Source: Methylosinus sp. Sm6 | GTDB lineage: Bacteria > Pseudomonadota > Alphaproteobacteria > Rhizobiales > Beijerinckiaceae | Reading direction: 5' to 3' | DNA length: 64,000 bases | Assembly (NCBI RefSeq): GCF_019802345.1 | Contig: NZ_JAINDZ010000009.1 | Location: 1-64,000 of the forward strand | Part shown: piece by piece, positions 18,538 to 29,707 of the stretch | Position numbering within the stretch: position 1 is the stretch's first letter | Layout of the letters: the number at the start of each line of letters is the position of its first letter | The notes under the pieces: generated by a model | Database searches by the model: none | The model's input: the letters and a program-made list of their open reading frames with translations, nothing else | What the model was told of the DNA's origin: nothing | Position numbers and translations under genes: made by a program

Positions 18538-19134
18538 TCACACGGCGCGCGTCGCCTCGAAGACCGGAACCTCGCGCGCAAATTCGTCTAGCCAGACGGC
18601 GAGCGCCGAATGAGCCTCGCGCCAGGCGCCGGCGAAGCGCAAATCGAGATAGCCGAGCGCGCAAGCGACGGCGATGTGGCCGATGGCGACAGGAAAGGCC
18701 GGCGGATGCGCGTTCAATTCGGCGAGGGCGCGATCGATCTTGCCCTGCTGCAGCGCGATCCAGCTCGGATCGCGCAAATTCTCGGCGCGGGTGATCTCAT
18801 AGCGTATGAGCAGCGCCGCGTCATTGATTCCGTCGCCGAGCGCCTGCAATGTCAGCGCGGCGACGCGCGCGGCGGGTTCTGTCGGGATCAGCTTGCCGCC
18901 GCCCGCGAGAAGGTCGAAATAGTCGCAGATCACGCGACTGTCATAGATCGTCTCGCCGGACTCGAGGATCAGCGTCGGCACTTTGCCGAGCGGATTCTGC
19001 GCGCGCAGAGAATCGGCGGGATCGGTGGCGCTGGCGCCTTCGAGCGTCAGGCTCGCGCCGAAGCCGCAGAGCTCGGCGGCGATGCGCGCCTTGCGGGCAT
19101 AGGGCGAGGCGGCGGAATAGCGTAGGATGGGCAT
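18538..19134 (-). CDS. Glutathione S-transferase family protein
   Basis: The 198-aa protein has an N-terminal thioredoxin-like GST domain (MPILRYSAASPYARKARIAAE, then NPLGKVPTLIL and GETIYDSRVICDYFD) and an alpha-helical C-terminal domain (about 85-195). The SPYARK segment fits the beta/omega-like bacterial classes that use Ser or Cys. No substrate is implied. The start ATG 19134 is the conserved beginning; the frame extends to 19674 but only through the antisense of the next gene. Confidence 0.9.
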   Translation of the reverse strand: MPILRYSAASPYARKARIAAELCGFGASLTLEGASATDPADSLRAQNPLGKVPTLILESGETIYDSRVICDYFDLLAGGGKLIPTEPAARVAALTLQALGDGINDAALLIRYEITRAENLRDPSWIALQQGKIDRALAELNAHPPAFPVAIGHIAVACALGYLDLRFAGAWREAHSALAVWLDEFAREVPVFEATRAV

Positions 19135-19191
19135 GGGACGATCCTTCCCGAACGAATTGCGAGCTCCCACAGCGAATAGGGCTTTCGAGAG

Positions 19192-19851
19192 ATGACCGCC
19201 AGTCCCCGAGAGGTCGAAGCCGGTCAGGCCGTGTATACGCCCGCCGTGCTGCGGCTCTACGACCTTCTCGTGCTCGGCGTCTCCAACCGTTACGTCTGGA
19301 AATGTCCGACGCAGCGGCTCCTCGCGCATTACGATGCGCATGTGACAGCGAATCATCTCGATGTCGGCGTCGGCACGGGCTATTTTCTCGACCGTTGCCG
19401 CTTTCCCACAGCTTCGCCGCGCGTCGCGCTGATGGATCTCAATGAGAATGCGCTTCGTTTCGCGGCAAATCGCATCGCGCGCTATGCGCCGAAGACATTT
19501 CGGCGCAATGTGCTGGAGTCGATCGCCTTCGAGGCCGAGCCTTTCGAATCGATCGGCGTCAATTATCTGCTGCACTGCCTGCCCGGCTCGATCGCGGAGA
19601 AGGCGCTTCTCTTCGATCATCTGCGGCTGCTGATGACGGAGGGCGCCGTTCTGTTCGGCTCCACTCTGCTGCAAGGCGGCGTCACGCGATCGGCGGCGGC
19701 GCGTCGGCTAATGGCCTTCTACAATCGCAAAGGCGTGTTCTCGAACGAGGCGGATGATCTCGACGGGCTGACCCGTGCGCTCGAGCAATGTTTTCGCGAC
19801 GTCTCGATCGAGGTCGTCGGCTGCGCGGCGCTGTTCTCGGCGCGCAGGTGA
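19192..19851 (+). CDS. Class I SAM-dependent methyltransferase
   Basis: The 219-aa soluble protein has motif I HLDVGVGTGYFLDRC near residue 55 and VALMDLNENALRFA as motif II. The fold is Rossmann type; a SAM-binding role is clear but the acceptor is not. Similar proteins are often annotated as small-molecule or phthiotriol/dimycocerosate-type methyltransferases without proof. It starts 58 bases from the divergent GST start. Confidence 0.82.
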   Translation: MTASPREVEAGQAVYTPAVLRLYDLLVLGVSNRYVWKCPTQRLLAHYDAHVTANHLDVGVGTGYFLDRCRFPTASPRVALMDLNENALRFAANRIARYAPKTFRRNVLESIAFEAEPFESIGVNYLLHCLPGSIAEKALLFDHLRLLMTEGAVLFGSTLLQGGVTRSAAARRLMAFYNRKGVFSNEADDLDGLTRALEQCFRDVSIEVVGCAALFSARR

Positions 19852-19877
19852 GCGGATTTGCTATCCCTCGTCAGTCG

Positions 19878-19988
19878 AGCCGAGGCGTTTCGAAGAGCGA
19901 GCCTGAAGGCTCGCTCTCGAGAGATCGCAAACGTTCGGAGCGAATCTGATCGCTCGAATGATTCCGTTCGAGCGGAAAGCGCCTCAGA
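19878..19988. repeat. Adjacent fragments of repeat families A and B
   Basis: Bases 19881-19922 contain GCGAGCCTGAAGGCTCGC flanked by GAAGA and CTCTCGAGAG (family A, copy 3). Directly after, 19947-19988 is the reverse complement of the left half of family B (GAATGATTCCGTTCGAGCGGAAAGCGCC). Two families side by side in one 130-bp gap suggest a preferred site for such elements. Confidence 0.65.
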
Positions 19989-20538
19989 GCGCGCCATAGA
20001 GGGAAGACATCGGCAAAGTCAGGCCGGGCGGATCGAGCGCGATCTCGCCCTCATGATGGACGCGCGTCAGAATATCGCGCCCCTCCCCGCGCCGGTGATG
20101 AATGACGAGCGGCTTGTCGGGATCGATGATGAGATAATGGACGACGCTCGGAATAAGGAAATAGCCCTCGAGCTTGCCGAGCGCGTCATTGCGCCCGGTG
20201 GACGGCGAGAGCACTTCCACGACGATCATCGGCTCGCGAATGAGCAACGTATCGGACGCGAGCTCCGGCCCGCAATAGAGCTGCGCGTCGGGCTCGAACA
20301 CCGTAGATGCGTCGACGCGCACGGCCATGCCGTCCGGCAGCACATGGCACGGCGCGCCGGCGCGTTGCACGGCGTCCGTCAGCGCGAAGGCGACCGAGAG
20401 CTTCATCTTCGCATGAGCCAAGCGCTCCGCGGCCTGGGCGTAGACCTCGCCGTCCATCAGCTCATAGCGTCCTTGCTGCGCCTCGGCCCAGACGACGAAT
20501 TCTTCGGCGGTCATCTTCTCTTTCGGGACCGCGTTCAT
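19984..20538 (-). CDS. Uma2 family (DUF820) protein
   Basis: The 184-aa protein begins MTAEEFVVWAEAQQGRYELMDGEVYAQ and has PDAQLYCGPE and PMIVVEVLSPST, then YLIIDPDKPLVIHHRR, the full set of Uma2 blocks. Uma2 proteins have a PD-(D/E)XK nuclease-like fold: D of EPDAQLY, E of VVEVLSPST. Their biological role is unresolved. Its start lies 4 bases after the stop of a GST gene, so the pair may be one transcript. Confidence 0.88.
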   Translation of the reverse strand: MNAVPKEKMTAEEFVVWAEAQQGRYELMDGEVYAQAAERLAHAKMKLSVAFALTDAVQRAGAPCHVLPDGMAVRVDASTVFEPDAQLYCGPELASDTLLIREPMIVVEVLSPSTGRNDALGKLEGYFLIPSVVHYLIIDPDKPLVIHHRRGEGRDILTRVHHEGEIALDPPGLTLPMSSLYGAL

Positions 20539-20542
20539 CGGC

Positions 20543-21178
20543 TCAGCCTTTCAGATCGGCGAAGGGAACCATCACATGCTGGCGATAGGCCGGCCGCTCC
20601 TGCAGCCGCGCATACCAGGCCTCGACATTGGGGAGCGCCGGGCGCTCGATATCGAGCTCGAAATAGCGATAGAGCGTCGTTCCGGCCGGAATGTCGGCGA
20701 GCGTCAGATCGTCGCCCGCGACATAGGGCCGGCCCGCGAGCCATTGGTCGAGAAAGGAATAATGGCTCGCGCAACGCGCGATCGCCGCGCGGATCGCCGG
20801 CCAGTCGCGCTTCTCCTCCGGCGTGCGGTAATAGGCGACGAAGACGCCGTCGACGAAGGTGGGCTGCAAGCTCGTCTGCGCCCAATCCATCCAGCGATCG
20901 GGGTAGGAGCGCGCGGCCGGATCGGCCGGAAAGAAGCGCTCGCCGCCATAGCGCGCCGCGAGATAGCGCAGAATCGCATGGGATTCCCAAACGGTGACGC
21001 CCTCGTCCTCGATCACCGGAATGCGCCCATGCGGATTGCGCGAGCGGAACTGCGGATCGTCTAGGCCGCCGAAGGCGCCGCCGAGCGGCACATGCGCATG
21101 GTCGAGCCCGAGCTCGTCGACGAGCCAGAGGACCTTCTGAACATTAAAGGAATTGCGCCGACCGTAGATCGTGAGCAT
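20543..21178 (-). CDS. Glutathione S-transferase family protein
   Basis: The 211-aa protein has the N-terminal GST fold (MLTIYGRRNSFNVQKVLWLVDELG; NPHGRIPVIED; WESHAILRYLAARYGG) and a C-terminal helical domain with the conserved N-cap box LTLADIPAGTTLYRY. SFNVQKV is typical of theta/zeta-like bacterial GSTs in which Ser is catalytic. It is upstream of the Uma2 gene and divergent from the toxin-antitoxin pair. Confidence 0.9.
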   Translation of the reverse strand: MLTIYGRRNSFNVQKVLWLVDELGLDHAHVPLGGAFGGLDDPQFRSRNPHGRIPVIEDEGVTVWESHAILRYLAARYGGERFFPADPAARSYPDRWMDWAQTSLQPTFVDGVFVAYYRTPEEKRDWPAIRAAIARCASHYSFLDQWLAGRPYVAGDDLTLADIPAGTTLYRYFELDIERPALPNVEAWYARLQERPAYRQHVMVPFADLKG

Positions 21179-21277
21179 GAGAAAATCCTTCGCCGATGCC
21201 GGGACGAGCCGGACGCGCGCCGCTGGCGTTCCGAAAAAAAGCGCCTATTCTTCCCTCATGCAAGGGGTGATCGACGC

Positions 21278-21508
21278 ATGAGCAAGCTACTCGAACTGGC
21301 GATTGCGCGCTCACGGGCGCTGCCGGAGGCCGAACAGGACCGGATCGGCGCGCTGCTGCTGGAGGCGATCGAGCCGCAAACGCCTTGCGCCCCGCTGGAT
21401 GCGGAGACGATCGAGGCGTTGGACGAGGCGCTCGCGCAGTCCGAACGCGGGGAGTTCGCTTCGGAAGATGAGATTCTCGCCTTGTGGTCGCGCCGCGGCC
21501 GGAAATGA
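21278..21508 (+). CDS. Type II antitoxin (ParD/RelB-like)
   Basis: The small acidic protein (76 aa) begins MSKLLELAIARSRALPEAEQDRIGALLLE, a helix typical of addiction-module antitoxins, and ends with the toxin-binding-type tail GEFASEDEILALWSRRGRK. AGGGG precedes the ATG by about 10 bases. Its last codon overlaps the next ATG (ATGA), so it is coupled to the toxin. The pair should autoregulate its own promoter. Assignment to a type II module is by architecture and not by a named family. Confidence 0.78.
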   Translation: MSKLLELAIARSRALPEAEQDRIGALLLEAIEPQTPCAPLDAETIEALDEALAQSERGEFASEDEILALWSRRGRK

Positions 21509-21794
21509 AAGTCCGATATACGCGGCGAGCGCAACGGGACCTCGAGCACATGCTCGACTACCTCGACGAGCGTAGCCCGCAAGGCTCCGAAAGCGTCGAA
21601 CGCGCGATCCGGCGTACGACAGAGACGATAGCTGTCTTTCCCTCGGGAGGACGACTGGCGGGACATAGAGACGTCCGCGAACGTCCCGCCTCCCCTTATC
21701 CATGTATCGTCTATTGGACAGTCGTCGGCGAGGAGGCGCATATTCTCCACATCCGTCATGCGGCGCGCCGCCCTCCTTTGGATTTAAGAGCGCC

Positions 21795-24542
<2,748 letters not shown>

Positions 24543-24819
24543 TCCGATAGTCGTCGCGGGCGACCTGCGACCGAAGCTGGTCGCAGCGCAGCCGCCTCTA
24601 TTCGAGAAGGACCGCCGCCTCGTCGCCTTGGGCGAGGCGTCGCCGAAGCCGCGCCGGGGAACATCGAGCGCCCTGTCGGTCGCGCCGTCGAGGCCCGTCG
24701 TCGGCGATTTCGCCGCCCTCGGGCGACGCTCGCGATCGTCGACGTTCTATAGGCGATTCTGCCGTGAGGCGCCAGTTTGTGACGCCACGTCCGAGCCACC
24801 TCCGCCACCGCGGCGCGGA

Positions 24820-26028
24820 TCAACTCTGGCCGGCGGCCTGAAGCTTGCGGCGGGCGCTCATCACGAGCGCGCGCGCGCCGGGGGAGCCCGGCTCCAGCAG
24901 CTCGATTCCGTCTTCTTTGTCCTGATCCCAGCGACGCGCGTCGGCTTTGGGCGCCGGGCTTTCCGAAGCGCCGGCGGGAATGTCCTCGGCCTGCGGCGTC
25001 GACGCCGGAGCGGCCCGCGCCCGCAGGGTCGCGGAAATCTGCGCCCATTCGGCGGCGGTCTGCGTCTCGCGATCGCTGTCCCCCTTGCGACGACGCAAAT
25101 TGCGCAGCCGCGCGAGCAGCGCGAGCGCAACAGCACCGCCCCTTGCGCGCAGGACCGCGAGAAGAGGCGCGAGCCGACCGGGCCTCGGCGGCGACGGAGC
25201 GGCGACGGACGCCGGAGCCGGCGCAGAGGCGAGCGCCGGCGCGCGCCGCGCTTTCAGGCGACGCGCCGCCGTCAGGCCGAGGATTGCGAGAACGGCGGCA
25301 ATGAGCGCCCAATCGGTCCAAGAGCCCGAGTCCTGCTCCTCCTCGGCAGGGATCGCCACTGGCGGCGGCAATTCGGCGGCAGGCGCGGGAGCGGCCTCGA
25401 TGGCCGGATCCGCCGGCGATGCGGCTTCCGACGCCTCGGCGCGAGGCGGGTTCGGCGTGTCGGCGCTCGGTTCGGCGGCGGGAGCCGCCTCCGCCCCCGG
25501 CGCGGACTCCGCCGAAGCGAGCGGCTCCTCTGTGGGAGGCAGCGGATCCGCCGCGGAAGGGAGCGGCGCCTCCGCCATTGGAGCGGGCGCCGGCTCCTCC
25601 ACGCGCTCTAGCGGGGGCTCTGGATGCGCATCGGCGGCGAGCGTCTCTCGCATCTGCGCTTCGGGCGGCTTTTCAGGCGCCGGAGCCGGCTGTGGCGTCA
25701 CCGCCGCCGCTGCGGACTGCTCCGAAACCGCGCCGATCACGGGCTCGCTCTCGGGCGCCGCCGCCGGGCCGGCCGCAACGGCGGGCGCGGCGACTGCCGC
25801 GCCCGGCGCCCCGCGGCGGACGGGCGCCAGCGGCGGCAGCTGCACGACGATCTGGTCGAATCCCTCGCGTCGGGGCGGCGCGATTTCGTCGATCGTGGCC
25901 TCGCGCCGCGGCGCGCGATGCGCCGGCTGCGCAGCCAGGGGCGCGGCGAGGCCAATCGCGAGAAGGACAGGAGCGCCCGAGACGAGCAAGCGGGCGAACG
26001 CAGGCGACAACCGCATCAGGAGCTCCAC
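24820..26028 (-). CDS. Ala/Pro/Glu-rich membrane protein, function unknown
   Basis: The 402-aa protein has a signal peptide-like N-terminus (RLLVSGAPVLLAIGLAAPLAAQPAH). A long low-complexity Ala-Pro-Glu linker (about 70-230) leads to one TM helix (WTDWALIAAVLAILGLTAARR, about 235-256) and a basic then acidic C-terminal tail that ends in a helix (RALVMSARRKLQAAG). The layout suggests a periplasmic linker protein anchored by its second helix. I recognise no domain. A 277-base gap with no clear gene separates it from the gyrA start. Confidence 0.62.
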   Translation of the reverse strand: MELLMRLSPAFARLLVSGAPVLLAIGLAAPLAAQPAHRAPRREATIDEIAPPRREGFDQIVVQLPPLAPVRRGAPGAAVAAPAVAAGPAAAPESEPVIGAVSEQSAAAAVTPQPAPAPEKPPEAQMRETLAADAHPEPPLERVEEPAPAPMAEAPLPSAADPLPPTEEPLASAESAPGAEAAPAAEPSADTPNPPRAEASEAASPADPAIEAAPAPAAELPPPVAIPAEEEQDSGSWTDWALIAAVLAILGLTAARRLKARRAPALASAPAPASVAAPSPPRPGRLAPLLAVLRARGGAVALALLARLRNLRRRKGDSDRETQTAAEWAQISATLRARAAPASTPQAEDIPAGASESPAPKADARRWDQDKEDGIELLEPGSPGARALVMSARRKLQAAGQS

Positions 26029-26196
26029 GGACGCGAGACGACGCCGGGAGCTTGGCCAGCGGTGCTGAAAAAAGACTTATGCGCGTCGAGCGTCGCTATG
26101 GGATAGTTGACGAATCCCTAATGGACCATTCACCACTCGTTCAAGCTTGATGGCGAGTATGCAGCCTGTCGCTCCGCTTCGTCCTTGGAGAAGAAC

Positions 26197-26475
26197 ATGA
26201 ACGCTAAGCAACTGTTGCTCGCCGCGGCTCTGGCCGCCGGCGCGGCGCTGGCGAGCGCGCCGGCCGCGCACGCCATGCCCATATCGCCCGCTCCCGGAGC
26301 CCAGGAGCCTCATCCGCTCGTGCAGGAAGTCGATTTGCCCTGCGCGCGCGGCTGGTGGCTCAATCGATGGGGCCGCTGCGTGCCCAAGCGGGCTTGGGGC
26401 CCGCCGCGCCGGTGGGGCCCGCCGCCCTATTGGAGACGCCCCCCGGTTCGCCGCTACTATTACCGCCACTGGTGA
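26197..26475 (+). CDS. Small secreted Trp/Arg/Pro-rich protein (GCG_CRPN-like)
   Basis: The 92-aa protein has a clear signal peptide (MNAKQLLLAAALAAGAALASAPAAHA). The mature part holds one Cys pair in PCARGWWLNRWGRCVPK, like the GCxxG...WGxCRPN motif of small secreted Hyphomicrobiales proteins, followed by a basic Trp/Pro/Arg/Tyr tail (GPPPYWRRPPVRRYYY). GGAG lies before the ATG at 26197. Function unknown. It precedes tRNA-Cys by 130 bases. Confidence 0.72.
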   Translation: MNAKQLLLAAALAAGAALASAPAAHAMPISPAPGAQEPHPLVQEVDLPCARGWWLNRWGRCVPKRAWGPPRRWGPPPYWRRPPVRRYYYRHW

Positions 26476-26605
26476 CGGCTCGACGCGAGGCGGAGCCCAG
26501 ACTCCGCCTTGCGCGAATTCGGACGGGACGCTTGCCGTCCGCAGATCGCTCCTGTAAGAGCGGGCCTGCTCTCGGCGACGCCATTGGTCGAACGCCGGCG
26601 CACGG

Positions 26606-26679
26606 GGCCTCGTGGCGGAGTGGCTACGCAGAGGACTGCAAATCCTTGTACGGGGGTTCGATTCCCTCCGAGGCCTCCA
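26606..26679 (+). tRNA. tRNA-Cys (anticodon GCA)
   Basis: The acceptor stem GGCCTCG (26606-26612) pairs with CGAGGCC (26669-26675). The discriminator T and an encoded CCA follow. The anticodon loop CTGCAAA has GCA at 26638-26640. GGTTCGATTCC is the T-loop. All cloverleaf arms can be drawn. Total length is 74 bases with CCA. Confidence 0.96.
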
Positions 26680-26811
26680 ATAAAATCAATACCTTAAACC
26701 GATTTCGAGAAGCCGTCAAAAACGCCTTCGGTGAACCGTCTTTGCCGAGCCCGATCCGCGTCAGCCCCTTGTCCTCACTTCTTTAGTATTGCGGCCCCGC
26801 CAAGTAAGTAT

Positions 26812-26830
26812 CCCCCGGCAAGGCCGGGGG
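26812..26830. repeat. Perfect GC hairpin downstream of tRNA-Cys
   Basis: CCCCCGGC pairs with GCCGGGGG around an AAG loop, followed by CTTTAGGAGGTGAG. There is no U-tract, so it is not a standard intrinsic terminator. Subterminal hairpins of this shape occur at ends of IS200/IS605-type elements, but no transposase or TnpB gene is near, so this is speculation. The surrounding gap (26680-27044) has no other gene that I can support. Confidence 0.5.
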
Positions 26831-27044
26831 CTTTAGGAGGTGAGCCGCGCGAGCGGAGAAAGCCGGCCGGCCTCCCGCCTCGGCCGAGGCTATGGCGAAG
26901 CGCGCCGCGCTCGAGGCTACAGGCGTGATCTTCGTGGCGGAGAACGGCGAAGGGCCGGGCGTGAGGCTGAGGAAGGGGCGCCGCGCTGGACGCGAAGGCG
27001 CAGCCAAGCCATATTCCGCCTGAAAGCTCGGGAAAGGACCGGGA

Positions 27045-27356
27045 ATGAGCGCCGCCGTCGCCTTCGACACGCTGAAATTCGTCCGCAAGCTGGAAGCCGG
27101 CGGCTTCACACAGGCGCAGGCGATGGCCGCCGCCGAGGCGTTTGCGGACGCGACGAGCCAGGAATTGGCGACGAAAGCCGATCTCGCCGCCGTCAAAGCC
27201 GAGATGAAAGCCGATTTGCGCGATGTCGAGGTCAGGCTCGAGGCGAAGATCGAGACGACGGCCGCGTATCTCAAAGTCGATATACTGCGTTGGCTCGTCG
27301 TGACCCAGGTCGCGCTCGGAGGATTCATCTTCGCGGCGTTCAAATTCGTGAAATGA
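27045..27356 (+). CDS. DUF1640 coiled-coil membrane protein
   Basis: The 103-aa protein begins FDTLKFVRKLEAGGFTQAQA, then MAAAEAFADATSQELATKADLAAVKAEM, a heptad-bearing helix, and ends with one TM helix (LRWLVVTQVALGGFIFAAFKF). This is the compact bacterial form of the DUF1640/CCDC90-like family, also common near phage and mobile regions. Role unknown. GGAAAGGACCGGGA precedes the ATG. Confidence 0.82.
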   Translation: MSAAVAFDTLKFVRKLEAGGFTQAQAMAAAEAFADATSQELATKADLAAVKAEMKADLRDVEVRLEAKIETTAAYLKVDILRWLVVTQVALGGFIFAAFKFVK

Positions 27357-27612
27357 CAACATCTCGCGCAACATCGAGAAGCGCCCGGCTGGCGGGATAA
27401 CGACCGCGGCGAGCGAGAAAGACGACAAGGCGCGAGCGCATCGCAGGAGGCGCTGAGCTGCGCGCCTCGCTCTACCGAGCTGTGCCGAGACGCTCGCCGA
27501 GCGCATGCGGACAGAAAACGCGCCGACCTATTCGAACGACGGAAAGCGAGCAGTGGCAGCGCGCCGCGATATGCATGCTCCTCTTCGAGATTCTGCGATC
27601 ACTCTATGCAAG

Positions 27613-28902
27613 CTAAACGCGCTCCGCCCAATCGGCGACGGCTTCGACCCCAGGCTCCCCGCGGATCGATAGGGCGAAGCTAGACGCGGCGCGCTGATAG
27701 CTGTCGTCACAGAGCTCCGCGAGAGCGCGGGTGACATTTGGCAGATTATAGCTGGAGAGCTTCAACGCCAGGCCGACGCGCAGACGCCGGACGCGCTCGC
27801 CGTGATCCGGCTGGTCGCCGAAGAACGGCGCTATCAATTGCGGCTTTCCCGCTCGCAGGGCCTGGGCGGTCGTTCCAATCCCGCCGTGATGCACGATGCA
27901 TGCGGCGAAGGGGAAGAGATCATCGTGCGGGGCCTCGGAGCATAGGAATTCGTCTGGTCCGATCGAAGCCGACAGCCTCGCGGCGTCCTTTGTCCCGGCG
28001 AGCAGGACCGCACGGCGCCCGAGAGCGCGGGCCGCTTTTATGCTGACGTCGTAGAAGTCGCCCGACACTTGCGGAGCGAACGACCCCAAGGTGAAAACGA
28101 TCGGCGCGCTCCCGGAGGTCAGGAAACGCGTCAAAGGCTCGCCGAGCCCGCGCCTTCTCTCGTCTCGCGCTTCGTAGAAGGGAAAGCCTGGAACCTCCAT
28201 ATTGGCCGGGCCATCCGGCGGGCGCGGCGCGAAACGGGACGAATAGAGCCCGAAGATTTTCGACGCGCCATTCTCGCCGCCGAAATCGAGGAAGAAATCC
28301 TCATCGGAGCGCGGCAGCCCGAGCGTTCTTCGGAACGCATGGAAGCGCGTCATCCGCATGTTCACGCCAATCCTTATGAATGAGCGGATCAATCTGTTGA
28401 AGCCGATCGCCGCGCGCGAGCCAGGCTGAAGAATGTAGGGCGCGGGAGGGGTCAGCGACGGATTTGCAGCCGATTGCACATACAAGGGCGCAAGGGCGAC
28501 TCTCGCAGTCGGGAGACCGGATGCTTCAGCGGCCAAATTGGCGCCGACGAGCAGATTGTGCGTGACGATGGCGTCCGCTCCTTGCGCCGCGGCCAGAGTG
28601 TCGTCGTAGGTTTCCGCAAGGAAGCGAAGATAGATCTCGTCCAAGATGAAGTAAGGGTTCTTCAGCATGATCCGGAAGGCGCCGGCAGGATCGACGCCGA
28701 GCGCGCCGACGATGTCGTTCTCATGCGGTCGCAAGCGAGCATATGCGAGCCCCTCGCGCTCTATCGACCCTTTATGCATCTCGGGCGCAGCGACGACCAC
28801 GTCGAGGCCGCGCCGACGCACCGCGTGAGCCATGGCGATAAACGGATATATGTCGCCGAGAGTGCCGAAGGTCGCCAGCAATATGCGCTTGCGCCGCCCC
28901 AT
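27613..28902 (-). CDS. GT1 family glycosyltransferase (MGT/UGT-like)
   Basis: The 429-aa GT-B glycosyltransferase starts RKRILLATFGTLGDIYPFIAMAHAVRRRG, the N-terminal acceptor-binding block. The sugar-nucleotide site is in the C-half: IVFTLGSFAP, then APHDDLFPFAACIVHHGGIGT and GKPQLIAPFFGDQPDHGERV. Members glycosylate lipids, sterols, hopanoids or antibiotics; the acceptor is not deducible. Base composition is a little lower in GC than neighbours. The 290 bases upstream (28903-29194) hold no recognised gene. Confidence 0.87.
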   Translation of the reverse strand: MGRRKRILLATFGTLGDIYPFIAMAHAVRRRGLDVVVAAPEMHKGSIEREGLAYARLRPHENDIVGALGVDPAGAFRIMLKNPYFILDEIYLRFLAETYDDTLAAAQGADAIVTHNLLVGANLAAEASGLPTARVALAPLYVQSAANPSLTPPAPYILQPGSRAAIGFNRLIRSFIRIGVNMRMTRFHAFRRTLGLPRSDEDFFLDFGGENGASKIFGLYSSRFAPRPPDGPANMEVPGFPFYEARDERRRGLGEPLTRFLTSGSAPIVFTLGSFAPQVSGDFYDVSIKAARALGRRAVLLAGTKDAARLSASIGPDEFLCSEAPHDDLFPFAACIVHHGGIGTTAQALRAGKPQLIAPFFGDQPDHGERVRRLRVGLALKLSSYNLPNVTRALAELCDDSYQRAASSFALSIRGEPGVEAVADWAERV

Positions 28903-29194
28903 TCGCTCTTCCGCAAATCAAAGGCGCTTCACAGCCAGCGCGCCGTCTCATGTCCTCGAGAACAACGCGGCCTCGGCGCGCGGGGATGTAGATGTATATG
29001 ATAATGTCCTTTATGGATCAATCGATTTGTGACATGCGAATATCCGTCGCCGCAGACGTTCCTGTGACAATAGCGACGGTTTTCCAGATAGATCGGACGA
29101 ATGACCATGCCGCGCTCATGAGTGGGCCTTCTCGTTGAGCCGGCGTGTGATACAAACAAGATGCGAAGTCGGGTCTCTTGCGGGGAGCATTAAC

Positions 29195-29653
29195 ATGCAA
29201 GACAGGGCTGATGTTCGGATCATGCCGCCGATCATTCTGATAGCCGCGCTCGGACTCGGGCTTATGGCGCGAGCTCATTTCGGCGCGAGGATTCTCCCGT
29301 CCGAACCGGCCGCGGCAATCGGCTCGCTTGCGATCGGCGCGTCGATCGCCCTTGTTTTCTCCGCCTTGCGTGAGCTGCAGCGCGCGAAAACAGCATTCGA
29401 TGTGCGCAAGCCGACTCGGTCTCTCGTCGAGACAGGCGTTTTTGCGCTCAGCCGCAATCCGGTCTATTTGTCGATGATGCTGCTTTATGTCGGCGCGGCA
29501 TTTCTGCTGAATTCGCTATGGATGCTGCTTCTGTTTCTTCCGACCGGGAGCGCGCTTTGCCTGGCCGTCATCAGGCCGGAGGAGCGTTACCTCGAGCACA
29601 AGTTCGGAGACAGTTACCGCGCCTATCGGCGCAGAGTGCGCCGCTGGATTTAG
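29195..29653 (+). CDS. Isoprenylcysteine carboxyl methyltransferase-like (ICMT/PEMT) membrane protein
   Basis: The 152-aa membrane protein has about four TM helices. The C-terminal SAM-binding signature is complete: SRNPVYLSMMLLYVG, then EERYLEHKFGDSYRAYRRRVRRWI. These enzymes methylate lipid head groups or small membrane acceptors; bacterial acceptors are mostly unknown. GGGGAG precedes ATG 29195. The stop overlaps the edge of a family B repeat fragment at 29651. It lies between a glycosyltransferase and dnaE2. Confidence 0.85.
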   Translation: MQDRADVRIMPPIILIAALGLGLMARAHFGARILPSEPAAAIGSLAIGASIALVFSALRELQRAKTAFDVRKPTRSLVETGVFALSRNPVYLSMMLLYVGAAFLLNSLWMLLLFLPTGSALCLAVIRPEERYLEHKFGDSYRAYRRRVRRWI

Positions 29654-29670
29654 CGCGCTTTCCGATCGAA
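29651..29670 (+). repeat. Fragment of dispersed repeat family B
   Basis: TAGCGCGCTTTCCGATCGAA matches the left end of the full repeats at 15083 and 44830 with one or two changes. It overlaps the stop codon of the ICMT-like gene, just as the fragment at 7292 overlaps another stop codon. Confidence 0.5.
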
Positions 29671-29707
29671 TGCTGCGGGACGAGAACGCAATCGACGAAT
29701 CTCCGCC

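Noticed and set aside
26892-27023. A 43-codon frame upstream of the DUF1640 gene
   Set aside because: No ribosome site, no helix pattern and no similarity; most likely chance.
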